Assembly (NCBI GenBank): GCA_036897525.1
Contig: JAYMTJ010000004.1
Coordinates: 124,001-188,000, forward strand
Source: Pelargonium x hortorum
Taxonomy: Eukaryota; Streptophyta; Magnoliopsida; Geraniales; Geraniaceae
Length of the DNA: 64,000 nucleotides
Direction of reading: 5' to 3'
Part shown: positions 1-13,300 of the stretch, piece after piece
Layout: every line of letters begins with the position of its first letter
How positions within the stretch are numbered: position 1 is the first letter of the stretch
Program-made: the position numbers and the translations under genes
The notes under the pieces: model-generated
Databases searched by the model: none
Told to the model about the DNA's origin: nothing
What the model saw: the letters and a program-made list of their open reading frames with translations, nothing else

Positions 1-2359
1 CTCTGCATACCTTTCTTAATCTTATGAGCTATCCGTGTATCTTACTCTTCGTAGCTTTGTTATGAGTCTTTAGAGCTATCCCAGGACTACCTATCTTCAT
101 AGGAGGCCTCTTCCTCCTTAGGGTTGTGGGGCTTTGAACTGTCTTATAACCTCTTAGCCTCGGTAGCAGCAGCCCTCTTTTTTTAGCGGTCCTAGAATAA
201 CTCTTATCTTTATTCAGCAAAATCCCCGAAGTTTTATACAAGTTAAACGCCTTCCTTAGGGGCTTCTAATACAACACAAGAATTCCCATAGATAAACTAG
301 GAGAAAAAAAACGTAAGACGAGAAGACCCCAGGAAGGCCCTCTTTTACTAAAATTGAATTTAGTGGGATACACCATTTATTTAACCTAGAAAAAAGTGTC
401 TAGGCACTTACGTGTATATAAGTAAGTTCAAGTTATAAAGTAGAGCTCAATATTGCGAGCCTATTGCAATTTTAGTCTGGTAAGAAAGTTTACAAAGGGG
501 ACTCGGGCTTTGTTAAGCAGCATACCTTTGAATTGGGATACTCCCATTGTTTTAAGATACCCAGGATCTGAGAATCAAAGTAATCCTTATAGGTTATACT
601 AAGAAAAGTACCTTAGCACGTATCAGAAGTAACAAGAAGATGTAGTAGCAGTATTGCTTAATTTGTTTGTACAACGCTCTAGAGGTCGGGAAGTTGAAAC
701 CCTTTTCCTTTCGAATACTTCGGAGGACCCTAAATTAGATCTTAGGAAACCCCAGCTTGTAGCTTCAAAACTCTAAGACTTAACAGCATATTTGCATGTA
801 ACTAAGACAAAAGGCAGTGAGGGAATCTTAACTATAAGGAAGGACTATCTCCAGTAATACAATCTATAACAACAACTAACTAGAATACACTACTATAACT
901 AAGACAATTTCTAATTAATTAGAATTATAAAGACATTCATTATACTATTCACTTCTATTCCATAGCTAACTAACTACTCTATGTTATTATACCGGGTATC
1001 CTTTTATCTATCATAGGTATCTAACTCGGATAAGTAGAGCTCTTACGCCTACTCATAATAAGAGCTGTTTCCCTTTCAATTAGTTCTTTTTGAAGTAAGG
1101 GTTTTCCTAGGTCTAGTATGTCTAGTATGACACTTTCCTTAGTAATTGAGCACTGTATTAACCTGTTTGCTAGCTAGGGATTCCTCAAGCAGTATCCAGT
1201 GAGGGATTTCACTCTGTATTTGAGATGGATTTGGTTTCTCCCCACATTAGACATTGGTAAAGAATCTAATTCCAGTAAGTTCCCTCAAGTTCCCAAGTCA
1301 TTTACCTTATGAACTTCCCATCAGTGTTAGCTAGTGAGCCTTAGTAAGACGGGATTTCTCCTCTTTAGTCTTTCTCAAACAAACTCTTACCAGTTCCTTC
1401 TGTTAGCTTATGGACCTTATGATCTTAGCAACCCGGCAAGGAGGATTCCCCTAGGGTTAGTACAGGCTTTCCGATGAAATAAATCAAATTGTATGCCCTC
1501 TAAATTACCTTATTTCTTAAATTCAGGGTCAAAGTATGTATGTTTGTACATCTGGACAGCTTTTCCTTTAGTTTTAATGCTTAAAAAGCTCCCAATTCTG
1601 TTCAGGATCTTCTTTGAACTAAATAAAAACTAAATAAGGGTGTTTTTGTCGCTATTTGGGTTGTAAATCAACCCCAGTTATATTTAAGATCGAGCAGTAA
1701 CAGAACTAAGAATCAAATACCGACTCTTTTTGCAAATTATTAAATTAAGAAGGTTTTTTCCCGGGTTGTCTAACTCAAACTTTTAGGGCTCGTGTATCCC
1801 TACTCGGTTTTGGTACAGACATATAAATAAAGAAAACTCTTTAGCCATTTATCTTAAATCAGAGACCCAATAATTTTCCAAAACAGAGGGTTCGCCACTA
1901 AATAGAAACAACTTAGTTTAGTATAGACTGGATTTCGGTTTCTCTATCTATACGAATAGCAATTAAAGATATGCCGAGTTTCGAATTTGAATCTGGGAAA
2001 TTGAAGGGTTGCTCTTGACAAGAAGTAACAACCAATACACTTGCATAAATTGAGTATAAAGTTTGCCTTACTAGGACTTCATTTCGAGCTTGCAATATAG
2101 AGCTTATAAAAGGAATACGCCTAGCAACAAAGCTACTTCTACCTTTGTTGAAATTTGAGTTCTAGACAACACTTCGCGAACCTAGGCAGTAAAGTCTAAT
2201 ATATAGCAATAACTCGAGATAAATGTAAGCAGTCCCCGCTTTGAAATTGGGAACCTTACCTATTAGAAATAATAAGATATTAGGCACACTTAACTCAATT
2301 CTGGTATAGATAATAAATAAAGAGGCATATAGGACAGGACCCCAATTATCCGGTAACAT
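1..2359. other. Gene-free AT-rich spacer
   Basis: No coding region or RNA gene is visible. All open frames are short (70 codons or fewer), have no recognisable motif and overlap nothing conserved. Two small structures are present. One is a 9-base tandem duplication (TCTAGTATG twice) at 1,112-1,129. The other is a diverged repeat at 853-907 that matches 59,594-59,640 on the same strand: both read AGTAATAC, then an ACAACTAACTA core, then CTAAGACAA. The rest is unassigned. Confidence 0.7.
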
Positions 2360-3330
2360 TGGCTAAATGATTACAAGTTAGTGGATAGGGCGAGGAGGGT
2401 TTTCCCTAAACTATAATCTTTCATTATTATGATGGTAGAATTGTGAACTTAAGGGCGTAGAGACATTGACTATTACAAGCTAGAAAGGTACAAGCAAGGT
2501 GTAGACTACGTAGGTGCTTAATCAGGTGCATAGTAAGAGTCAGAACTTAGGCAAGAATCAAGCTGCGAGGGTCTTAGTAAGAATGAAAGGAATGACTAGA
2601 ATGAAAGGGAACTAGGTCAGAACGTACGTAATAGCATCTGAGGTCTGAAGGGCTTAAGTTAAGGATGCTGTGCTACTGCCTGATGTAGCTCTTTATTCTA
2701 TGAGAGTATCTTCCTATTCTTGATTGACAGTAAAGTATAGAATACAGAAAGATTCGGGCAAGCTCTATTCAGTTGTAACAGGTACTATGGAACTAATGAA
2801 GGAAAGGTATTAGCAACTACTGATGGCAACACAGTTGGTAAGAGTTGGCTTATTAGTGTTAGGCATTCAAGGGCTCAGGAGTATTCGCTAGCGGGTTATT
2901 GACAAACCTACCCTTGTATCAGTTGTTGACGTCTATCTGCCGGTAAAGGAATGACTCTTTAGGAGCCGTCTAAGGATCCAAGCCCGACTAAGATAAAGCT
3001 CACCTTGAAATACACAGAATGAAATTGACTTGAATTCAAACGAAGAGAAGAGGTATGAAGGAGAATTATAAGAGGAAAGTGGGTCAAATGGAAGCTTTTA
3101 GAAAGAGACTCAGATAAGGGGGTAGATTACAAGAGGGCGGGTGGTAATTCCGGCACTGTGAATTCATTGTATCGAGTGAAAGCAACCGGGTGGCGAGTTT
3201 ACATGGCAGTGCGTGGTCTAGTATTCCTACGAGGAAGTCAAGACGGTAAAAGATTCATTGAGATTCCAAATAGATAGAAGAAAGCTTTCTTGTTATTCGC
3301 GGCAAAGCTCTTACTGGAATAAGTGAGAAA
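2360..3330. other. Purine-rich spacer of the more even composition class
   Basis: This stretch has fewer homopolymer runs and many words built from AAGG, AGGA and TTGAG, unlike the sequence on its left. No frame is long or recognisable. It resembles in texture the zones near 44.9-48.6 and 55.5-59.0 kb that share diverged repeats, so it may be a later insertion or a less eroded block. That reading is inference from composition only. Confidence 0.5.
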
Positions 3331-3463
3331 AGCTGGGTACGGATTCGAACCAATCACTTTTTCTTCCAATATTCTCTGCTTTACAGATAAGAAGTGACGA
3401 GTTTCTTATTTCTATATTATCAGGAATTACTACAAATTGACTCACTATATTATCTAAGTGATT
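3331..3463 (-). pseudogene. Leader plus tRNA-like cassette (tRNA-Tyr-like relic)
   Basis: Read on the minus strand, the segment opens with the exact 14-base motif AATCACTTAGATAA (3,463 down to 3,450). About 112 bases later comes a T-arm-like GATTGGTTCGAATCC (about 3,355-3,341). Between them lies CTGTAAA (about 3,376-3,370), the form of a tRNA-Tyr(GUA) anticodon loop, but the stems around it do not pair and the gap to the T-arm is longer than in plant tRNA-Tyr. The stretch just before the T-loop, AAAAAGTGNNTGGTTCGAATC in pattern, is shared with the cassette at 41.6 kb, as is the leader. I see no acceptor stem, so this is a relic rather than a working tRNA. The tyrosine assignment is tentative; homology to the 41.6 kb copy is firmer. 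Confidence 0.45.
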
Positions 3464-5833
3464 TCAATTGACCGACAGGACTCGCTATAGAGTTACCGGC
3501 TGATAAGGATAGTGCTTAGAGTGAAACTGAGGGTAAGAGCAATAAGAAGAGTCCCTCTCATTCCATGGACTCAGTCTTCATGTTACCATCTTAGCCTAGT
3601 AAGAGTGGTCATGAGTCGGTTTGGGAAGATAGAACATTAAACTCACGGACTGATTCTTAATGTCAGTTTAGACTAGAGATGCAGGGAATTGAGATATAGA
3701 GTGCAGATGGTGAATCTAGGTCAAGATGTGAGTCATATGCCATTAGAAGGTGATGATGTGGTAGAAGATACTATTCTAGAAGGCGAAACTAGATCAAACA
3801 GAGACTGTAACGGATAGCGATACCCAGACCTAAATGGAACACTCGATGTCTAGGGAATAGTATACGCGGAGACCCGTTCTAGGAGTCCAAAACTGTAAAT
3901 ACAAGGTTACAAAAGGGTGTCCTGTCAATGTTAAAAAGACTCCCGAAAATCGAGGTTTAATGGAGTACTTTGTTGTAAAGCACCCCATCGAGGTTTTAGG
4001 CACATATTAATTTCCTAGTCCTCGGGCTATGCTCGTGGTTAAGTCAAAGAAATTCAAGTACCTAACCCGGAATAACACAACGCAGAGAGAGGAAGAGTTT
4101 GGGTAAAGAACATTTCTAAGGAGCTTTAGCAAAGTTGAGGAAACAAGAACTTGAGGGAAGTTACTAAGCTTACGGGGTCACTCTGAGTGTTTAGCCGGGA
4201 TCAAAAAAAAGTATAGCTTTGGTTTTTTTTCAGGTCATACTTTCCGCAAAGGGGGTGCGCCGCAGTCCTTGTATTTATTATTCCGAAATTAAGAAACCCG
4301 AATCCGTAGAATTATTACTCAATTGCAGTTGATAAAGGCTAGTCTAAAGGATCTCAAAATTTGTTTCTTAGAATTCAACTATTCAATTCACGTAGAAAGA
4401 GTTTCTTTAAATAACCCCTCTTCAACCCAGACTTTCCAGAAAAGTGCAAGAAGCGAGGATACTAGCAACAAACGAATAGAATTTCTTTTCTAGTGCATGT
4501 AATTAAAAGGACTCATAGCTAAAGGGATCCGTAAAAGAAACAAGGCGACCGAAGGTTGAGTACGGTAAATTCTAAGTTAGTTCACTAAGATAAGAAAGGT
4601 CACATTAAGAACACTGTACCTGTAATTGAATGTACTATCTGAGTCCTATGCTAAACCTGTAAAGGATGTCTAATAATCGAATACAGAGAAAACTTTCTAT
4701 CTTGATGGTGTCGCTAAACTAAACTCTTACGATAAGAAAATGGGATTATCCCTAAATCAAAGGCTCTTCTAACTGGAACGGTAAACCTTTAAAGTTTTTT
4801 GCTAGAGCTTAATAGCACGAGTATCCTCTTTAAATAGTATTTCTTTAAAATGAGTATTAATTCTAGTTAGAGAGTAGTAAGACCCAGATTATTTCCTTAA
4901 TTAATTCCCCCCTCTTGTTAATAAGTAAAGTAATAAGCACTCACTTAAAGCTAAAGTGGGCGGTATTCTTATCCTAGGTATCTTTTGAGTTTCAAAGTAA
5001 CCACTTAGCACAAATTACTGATGTTAGAGTGGCTAATAAGCTCCATACTAAAGATTTTTTGTTGTCCTCCGGCCTGAATGTACTGGTAAATCCTACAGAA
5101 CTTCTTGAATAAGCTACCTCTTATTTGTTGTACTTCTTAGTAAGAGTTTTGAAAGCTTACTAATTAACTTTATAAAGGCCATAAATTGGATTTAGAGGAT
5201 TCTCCCAGTATCGAAAGAAGGACGCACCTTCTAAATAAGATTTTAACTGGGTAGACTCAAAATTTTTTAGGTATTTGCGGGGCTTTCTCCTCTCCTATAG
5301 GAGGGTGTTTCGTTCAAAAGGGTATGCACGTGTAACTTACTTATTAATTATTTACGAATGTGGAAAAGAGGTATAAGATGACAATTGAATAGAAAGAGTG
5401 CGGTACTTTGAGCCCCTTCTTTCTTTTATGTAAACGCGGGATATATCTAATTTGTAAGTCAAAAAGAATGCATATATACCTAGCAGGATGCTAAGAACTC
5501 CTAGGGTGTCCAGGTATTTTTTAAGTCGTAGTAAATTAAAGAAACGCATAAAATTTGTATACAAACTGTTGTTAAAACAAGGTTTACCTACGTCTATTTC
5601 ATCTTTTTTAGCTTCCCATTAAGAGTTGAAGTTAACTATTAAACTCATTTTTATATTCAGAGTAGTGAAGTGAAGAGCGATAGCTGGGCGTGTTTAGTTT
5701 AACAGGAACCCCTCTGTTTGTTTAGGCAAACTCAATAGAAAAAAACAATCTTTATCCGCTAAAGAACCTCTCCTCTGGATTCATTTTAATTATGAAGTAA
5801 TATTTATTACTAGAAGAACAATGAAGGAGAACC
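3464..5833. other. Gene-free spacer
   Basis: No coding frame or RNA gene is recognisable. The left part, to about 3.9 kb, keeps the more even texture of the preceding zone. From about 4.2 kb the sequence becomes AT-rich with short A and T runs. Nothing further is supported. Confidence 0.65.
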
Positions 5834-5863
5834 CTATACTATACTATACTATACTATACTATA
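5834..5863. repeat. (CTATA)6 microsatellite
   Basis: Six perfect head-to-tail copies of the pentamer CTATA. Shorter runs of the same pentamer occur at about 40,007-40,019 and 41,731-41,743. The three loci could reflect independent slippage in AT-rich sequence rather than a common origin. Confidence 0.95.
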
Positions 5864-8800
5864 TCTACGAAAATGCAATACTAAATCCTAGAAGGGTCTT
5901 TTTAGTTTTATATCTATTTTTTTAGCATGCACTGCCGGCTTATTTTATTCATTCCTTACGCCTTGTTTAGTTAATTTAGCGAAAACTTGTAATTACAATT
6001 TACTTGATTAGTTAAAAAGGAAATTCTAATGCAACAACTTCTACCTCGAGACCCAGTCTACAGAGCTATAACCCTCCTCTTAACTTTCTTATACCTATAG
6101 GATTCCTTTTTTTACCGGCAAAGAACTAAGTTCCTAAAAACCCTAGTCCTGATTCTAGAATTTATTAACCATTCAAATTCTACTTTACCTTGAAATATCC
6201 AACCAAGCTGAACTGGAACTTTACATGTTAAACTCCGCAGCTTAGTTAGATTCCGATCGACAGCAGAAATCCCTCTTTATCCCGTCTTTTATTATATTAG
6301 GTCCAGAGCTAAACACAAAAGCAATTCCTTTCCTTTATTTTATACAGCTACTGAAACCGAAAATTCAGGAATTATAAAGATACTGTACGAGTATTCCCGG
6401 GAAAGTAATAAACAAATGGGTTTCTTTCTTAAACTGATAGAGGTCCTTTTACCCTAAGTTACTTAATCTACATATCCTATACTAACAACTTATTATACAA
6501 AAAGTTAAGCACTTTCAAGACTTTCGAAAAGGGAAAACCCTACTGTATCCACTTAAACCTACCATTCCATTATATGAGAAAAAACCTTATGATTTCTAAC
6601 CAATTCCCTAGACTTTACTTTTATAAACTGAAAATAAGATGAAATACTCCCTAAAATTCTTATTAGAATCTCATTTAGTCAGTCAAACTCCTTTCCTTAT
6701 TAAAATTCCTTGTCATAAAAAAAGACTGCTTATGAATCTTCTTACTAGTTCTAGAATTTACTCTTTTAAATTGAAATTGAAGACTCAAAACAGGCACCGC
6801 ATTACCTTGACTTTCCTTGCTGTGACTACAATACAAATAGAATATGAAACTCCTAAAGTTTTTTTTTATTATTCCGCCCTTTAACTGAAACTTCTTTTTA
6901 TAGGCTTGTATAGCTAACGACTTTAGTCTTTTATATTCCTTTAGATTCTAATTTGCCTTTAAGAAAAACTAACTTCCAAAAAAAAGGTATCCGCCAGTAG
7001 TCATTCTCCTTTACTTAGTTACACCTTCTAAAAACTTGTACGCATTTCTTTTAGACACGGAATCCTGGAACTTAGCTAGTAAGCAGGGGTTTCTTTTGAG
7101 GGCTTCTTAGGTTTAATTAGATAGAATTCTAAGTTATAACTAAGGTTTAGTAAGTCGATGTTAATTTACTATATCCAACTACTTTAGAACTCGGTAGATA
7201 CAGTGTGGTATATTTGGTATAAAGCGTATGTGTTAAAAAAACCTGTTCCTTAACCTTATAAATATTCCGTTGGGTCCTCTACTATAAAAAATGAGATACA
7301 GAGGAAACTCTTTTATTACCAAAATCAAGATCCTTTACTTTCGCAAATATAGCATAAAGTGTATCCTTACCTTATTAGGAGTCAATATTGTGTCTCTTCT
7401 GGGGACTGTTAAATCAATCAATCCTATCTCTACCTTTTGTGTATTATCCTAGTATAAATAATTAGAAAATAATAGATAAAACTCGATACGGACTAAACAG
7501 GAGTGTTTAGTTACGGGGGCTCATCTACTTATCGGAATAGCGCGGCTAAACTAGATTACTTCTCTATTTTTAACACAAGGAAGGACTCCGTGACACAGCC
7601 TTGATGTATATACTACTAAACTTTATATGGACCTCTGCTCGTTTAGAAACTAGAGACCCCTAAATAAAGACGTATCGGGCTTGTTGTGAATATGCCATAA
7701 AAAAGGAATCCGCGTCGATATAGAGAGAGTTTTTTCAACTGAGTAACTAAAAAAATTCTTATTTCAAACAAAGCTTGTTCACATAAACCAAAAAAAAGAC
7801 TTTCTATATGAATCTGAGTTTACGGGACTTGAAGGGTTTACTCTTACTCTTACTCCACAAGCGTAAGATCAAGCAAAGATTAAAATATAGGGCTCGCTTG
7901 CGCGGTACTAGTTATATTTTTAGCGGAACCCCACGAAAATATGGGTAAAACAGCAGTCTTCCCCCCTTTTTATTACTCGCAGATTATAATTAGAGTTTCG
8001 CTTTAATCCGGGATTTAAAGCAGGCTTTACTTTTAAGTACTTTGCTGGGGAAACGGCGCCTTATCTAGCTACAAGGGGAAGTCTTACTTAAATGTGCGGA
8101 GATAATATACTTAAGAATGTAGCCTAGGGGCTATCTACTATAAATTCTCTTCTTCTATTCAAAAGTATAAATGAGACCTAGTAAGTTACAATTCTTCTTT
8201 TGAGTTTGAGTGGTGCAAGTTTAAGTAATAATTTAAGGAGTAGGAGTTTGTTAAAATTGCGGAGAATAGCTCAGAGATATTTGCACACAAGGGGGGCCCC
8301 TAAAATTCCAAGCCTCGCGCATTTGTCCCTTATCAAATAAATTTCTCGTTCTAGACTCCGGGGTTTACACAGAGTGGAGTGCCTTTAATAAATTTATTAA
8401 GAAAAATCCTTTCTTTTGTCTTTGATTACAAGTAAAACAGGTCCGAAAATGAAGAGTATACTAATATCCGGAGTCCCTTTATTTATATACTTTTTGGCCT
8501 AACAATCCTTTAAACAAGTTGCTGGTTTTTTTTCTTTTTAAATACTTAAATACGCGGACTCTCCATTTCTAATTACTACTTTAATCTACTTTAAATATTG
8601 AGAAAAGTCTAGCACGTTTAGGATAAGCTAGAATTGAAAAGGATAGAACTAAAAAAAAATGAAGTAATGTAAAAGGCCCCAAATACTAAAAAGGAGGCCG
8701 AAGCGGAGAAGTATCAACCCAGTTACTGTATAAAAAAAGTTATTAAAAAATATTCAAAAGCATCCCCTTTCCTACTAGCTGGTACTGGGAAAGAGGTGTG

Positions 8801-9743
8801 TCGGATATACCATAGCACACTACATCAGAATAAAATAAACTCAATAATGGGGGGATTGTCTATAACTAACTCTTCAATAACACGAGTTTTATATTCTGTT
8901 AGCCAACTAATGTACCGAAGTGTGTTTTCGGTTTCTTGTTAATATACTTTCCTGGTATAGTAATTAAAAAGTATTCTATTTGTAAATGATTTTTTAGGTT
9001 CTATTTGGTCATTACAAAAGCATATTAAGAAAAGGAGAATCTTCCCCACCAGACAGAAAGCAAAGCCCCGTGGTGTGCTATTAAGATAAATAATATGGAG
9101 TCCTAACCAAGCTTTTCCATAAAGGGGGAATGTAAGTGTACATACAATACACCGGGAAAAGAGAACTACCCGTCCTTAATCCTTTGTAGCTTAGATAAAG
9201 AAATGAATAAAAAAGGAGGGGGAATTGGAATCATAGATAAAACAAAAAGCACGTTATAACGCACGAAAAAAGGGTCTTGGAATCGCTTTAGATCTCGTAG
9301 CTTCAGTCTTTTATATGTAATTTCCAGGATCTCTTTATGTATTCATTGCGATTAGTTTTACTGAGCTTACCAGGAATCAAGTTTAGAATTTAGCACCCTA
9401 AACTGGAACATCAAAAAAAGCCCAAGTAGCAAAGTCAAAGTAAATCCTCACTTTTATTGGCAAGATCCCAGAGCTTTAATTGAGCAGAAATCTGAACCGC
9501 ACAATTCACTCTTTCTATCTTCTTACTAGCTATCTGAGAAGAGTATCCCCAACCTCTTTATTCTTGTCATTTTGAAAGATAGGCCGAAATGCTATATTCC
9601 TATATGCTATTTTATAGAGTGGAGTCTTCGGCACTTTTGAGACTCAATTTCAGCAGGCTTAACTTTACAAGGTATTGATACTTTAGAATAAAAGAGGTAA
9701 CAGCTGCTCCAAACGCGGATCCTTATCAAGAAATTCACCTCAC
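5864..9743. other. Gene-free AT-rich spacer
   Basis: AT-rich sequence with frequent homopolymers and no supported gene. One truncated relative of the leader motif, CTTAGATAAAGAAA, lies at 9,190-9,203 and matches 14 bases of the 48.6 kb copy, but nothing tRNA-like follows it. An isolated tRNA D-arm-like string (ATAGCTCAGAG) near 8,265-8,275 has no T-arm after it and is not called. Confidence 0.65.
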
Positions 9744-9780
9744 TCAAACACAAATTTAGCGGAAGTTTCTTGACTAAAGC
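9744..9780 (+). repeat. Dispersed short repeat R1, copy 1
   Basis: This 37-base stretch aligns without gaps to 51,772-51,808 at about 31 of 37 positions. Both begin TCAAACACAAATTT and continue through AAGTTTCTTG. Shorter relatives lie at 59,924-59,951 and 60,003-60,035. All four are on the plus strand. The function and source are unknown. Confidence 0.7.
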
Positions 9781-10252
9781 GTTTTTACACTCTGTGCCTT
9801 GAGTAGAATAATGATTCACTTCGGAAATTAACATAATGAAAACCGAGGACTTTCTAGAGTACAGAATACACCAGCTACGAAGATTCGAATCCCCTTTGTA
9901 GCTACGCCCAGTCAATAACTAAATAACTACGCTACGGGCACCCTTTTGTTTTGCTAACTTGGATTTGCTAACTTTCATTTACATTTCCTTTTTTTAGACA
10001 AACAGACCTTAAGGATAAGACCCGGAGATTTCATACAGACTAGCATAAGAAACCTTGGTATTAACCAAAACCGCTACCCGCCTATCGAAGCTTCTTCAGC
10101 CATTTGAGATAACTCCTTTGAAACGCTGGGTCTATCCCTTAATCGACTTATTTATTTACTCGGTTTTTTATATTATGGAAGTTCGAAGTAGAGGTCGGCC
10201 TGAGCCATTCTGTCGACTCAGCTTTCAAAGTTATCTATGAACCAAGAATTCT
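9781..10252. other. Gene-free spacer
   Basis: No gene is seen. A near-perfect inverted repeat at about 9,876-9,902 (CTACGAA and TTTGTAG arms) surrounds the self-complementary GATTCGAATC. That string resembles a tRNA T-loop on either strand but lacks the rest of a tRNA. Confidence 0.55.
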
Positions 10253-10330
10253 CTAGTAACAGTAGTATTTGAACTCACGACAAACTTGTCAATTAACGAA
10301 TGCTCTACCAAAGAAGATAGCTCGATTATA
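10253..10330 (-). pseudogene. Degenerate class I tRNA-like sequence
   Basis: On the minus strand the segment reads TTTGGTAGAGCATT, a D-arm, then 37 bases to a T-arm-like GTGAGTTCAAATACTAC. The spacing between these blocks equals that of plant mitochondrial tRNA-Lys(UUU), which also has TTGGTAGAGCATT. The anticodon stem does not pair cleanly and the identity cannot be fixed: frames through the loop give ATT or GAC, not a clear lysine anticodon. The flanks do not form an acceptor stem. It is probably a decayed organellar tRNA gene. No leader motif of the 3.4 kb type is found upstream. Confidence 0.4.
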
Positions 10331-13300
10331 ACCTGTGCGCATTACCTTCATCCTTCATCAATCTCAGAGCCTAGTCTTAATAGCATTTCTAATGTAATGG
10401 TGGTCCCGCTTACCAATACTTTTAAAAAGAGTGTTCCGTATAATTCAAGCGAACCTATTGCAATATTGATATACGATCAAAATCTAAAAGGAATTTGGGT
10501 CTCTTAAATAATTAACTATCTAAATGAAACAAGGTAATGTAATACATAAGCAAATAATCGAGGCATTACAAGAAGAAGTAGTAGTAGATTAGAGTGACCC
10601 GGAGCGGATACCCACTAAGCATGAATTTCCTTTATTAACTGGCTACCCCCATTCTATCAAATCCATACCACCAAATTCCTAAACTAAAACGCAGCAATAC
10701 AGTAGCAATTTAGTTAAAAACCAATTACTAAAAGAGCTAACCAAAAGACTTTATTAATCTTAATAAGTTTAAAAAGTTGCAGCATTATTCTAATAAAATA
10801 CACTGATACTCTGAACACGGATCTAACGAGAGAGTCACTAAAATAAATCGAGTCCTATTGGTATTTTACATTTTTTTTTTCTAAAATGTTGACTCAGGAA
10901 ATTAAGTGCTAGGATTATCGCCTTTCTTAGGACAGACTTCCAAGCCAAGGTATTCCTCAATTGAAAGGATCCCGAAGACTGAATAACAGAACGGAACTCT
11001 AATAAAACCACTCAATCTAAAGTAAGCTCTTTCCTACTAATGGAAATGCTATTTGTATTGAGTAGATTTTAAAAGAATTTCTATAAGATTGTAAGGCCAA
11101 GGCAAGTGTGCAGCTTGTATTCTTGTTTTTGGATTTACTAACCAGGTTTTGGTAATTTGGATAACAGAAACGGATTTCTTGACTTTCCTTTTTTTGTTGT
11201 TGCTTGCCGGTGTAGTTCATAATTACTCCTTAACTAATTAGGAAGATATAATATATTAACTGAAAAGGAAACCTTCTTCCTAAACTCAACTGAAAGCATG
11301 CCAACTAAGGTTCCCTCTCAATTGAAAGTCTACCAAACTCTATGGTCCACTCTCTTGTCAACTCAACTCGGTACAATCTTTGACCTTCCCGAGAACCCAA
11401 ACAAAGGAAGACTCTATATTACTATAGCAAGTACAAGCAACAACCCTAACAAGCATCCCTCTCGTAAAGTAAGGTTCTTATTCCTTCTTATCTTATTCTA
11501 AAAGGGTCTAGCTCAGAATACATGGATATCCCTTAGATATGCTAATTAGGATTAGGAGTATGCAGAAGAAGTCAATAAATAAAGTCTGGTATGTCAGTTT
11601 CTTTTAAGTTCCTTATGTTTCCGGGTTGTTCAATTCCAGGATTTAATTTATAGAGAATTAAAGCTAAAGAATTTTCGGTCATTTCATTTAAATTGAAGTC
11701 TGTTTTCTGTAAAGCCATTTAAGGAAGTTGTCTACTTCAAGGCCACTGATTTTACAATTCCGGTTAGTAGAGTCTAAGGAAAGGTATAGCTACAAAGACT
11801 AAGCAAAGTTATGCAAAACAACTAGCAAGTCGTTTAGTAAGTCAAAAAGAAGCAAAGTCAAAGAAGTTCAGATTATCCAGAAGGGTCTTCTTATTCTAGC
11901 TCCGCGTAAATCTTTTCCAGGTGTTGTGAAAGCTGGTTTAGGTCTGAAAGGTATTCTGAAGTTGGTGTGTCTATATAGTGTAAGGGTTTGACTCTCATTA
12001 AACTCTAATGCAATTCCCACCCTTCACTTGGTTTCCGTTGGGTAAAAGGATTTTCTAATCGTAGACTATTTGTCATAAGTTTAAGATATCCCTTAATTTA
12101 ATATTACCCCCAAAAATGCAACTCTTGTAGCAGAATTTCCTTTTCGATATAATACTGAAAGGCACAAGTCCCTTCCTTTTTAGGGGCTTAATCGCGATCG
12201 ATGAGCAACTTCTTATCTTAATATGGTACCTCTTACTCCCATAAGTAAAACAAGTCAATAGGGAAAGTCAATTCATTTTTTAAAGTCACAGCTTTACTAA
12301 TGTATTAAAAAAAGAGTCTACTACTCTCTCGAACGGGGATCCTTTAGGGAGTAAGATAAAACGCTTTAAAGATTCTTTAACTCACCTTGCGGTATCCGGG
12401 GTCCTCTACTAGACTATTAGCCCCTAATGTTTCCTAAATATTACAAAAAAAAAAACGAGGCTTTACCAAGCTTTGTCCGTACCCTCTAGTTCATATTACA
12501 TTACTTACAGAATGGGTGCACTTTGACTTTTATTTAGTCAGGTTTAATAAATGAAAAAAACCTTTGTGCACGAGACTGAAGAATAACAAAGGAGTAAATA
12601 TACCTCTTACTCTTAAAATGACTTTCTTTTTAGAAAAAAAATCTGGTACTTACTATATACGAGGAATAGCACATGCTCCTTACATATTTATGACAGTGTA
12701 AGCTGTACTACCCGGGACTAAGTCATAACCAAAACGGAGATAATGTAAAGGAGAAAAGACCCTACTAGGTATAGTAAATGAAATGAGTAGAATTTAGTTG
12801 ATTACTTTAGAAATTGCATTGAACACCAAGACGAATAAGTTTGTATGTAGGACATAAATCTCATAATTGTATACACTATAAAGGTAAGTTCTCTATCCCT
12901 TGTGAATCTCTTAATTCAAATAGTTTTTTTTGCACTAAATTCTGAGAAAAAACCGAATTACACGAGCCTTTTCGGCTGCCGTTTCTCTGAATATTTATGG
13001 AACAACAAGAACTGATCCTTATAAGCATAAGCTGGGAAAGGGACCTGAATTGGGTAGTTGTCATAACAAGGGTCATAATCTCTTAACCAAAAACAAAATG
13101 AAGTGCATTCCTTCCTTATAAATTATTATATTACAACAGGATTCTTCTTCATCATGGAATAGGCTAGCAATCTTTAATTTCGTAATTTCCTGGAATTGGT
13201 GTAAGATGAGTTTGCATGGCTCTGAGACGCTTTGAACCTTTGAACGCCTTGGTTCAGAGTTTAGCGCTCTACTAATTAGAAAGTTAAAGCGAAGACACAG

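Noticed and set aside
303-320. CGTAAGACGAG as a plant mitochondrial CRTA-type promoter
   Set aside because: The motif is short and frequent by chance in AT-rich DNA, and no gene lies downstream.
9876-9902. tRNA T-loop-like GATTCGAATC inside an inverted repeat
   Set aside because: The core is self-complementary, so it mimics a T-loop on both strands, and no other tRNA part is present.
9607-9915. A 102-codon minus-strand frame as a gene
   Set aside because: No known motif, no neighbouring gene, chance length, and it overlaps the R1 repeat.
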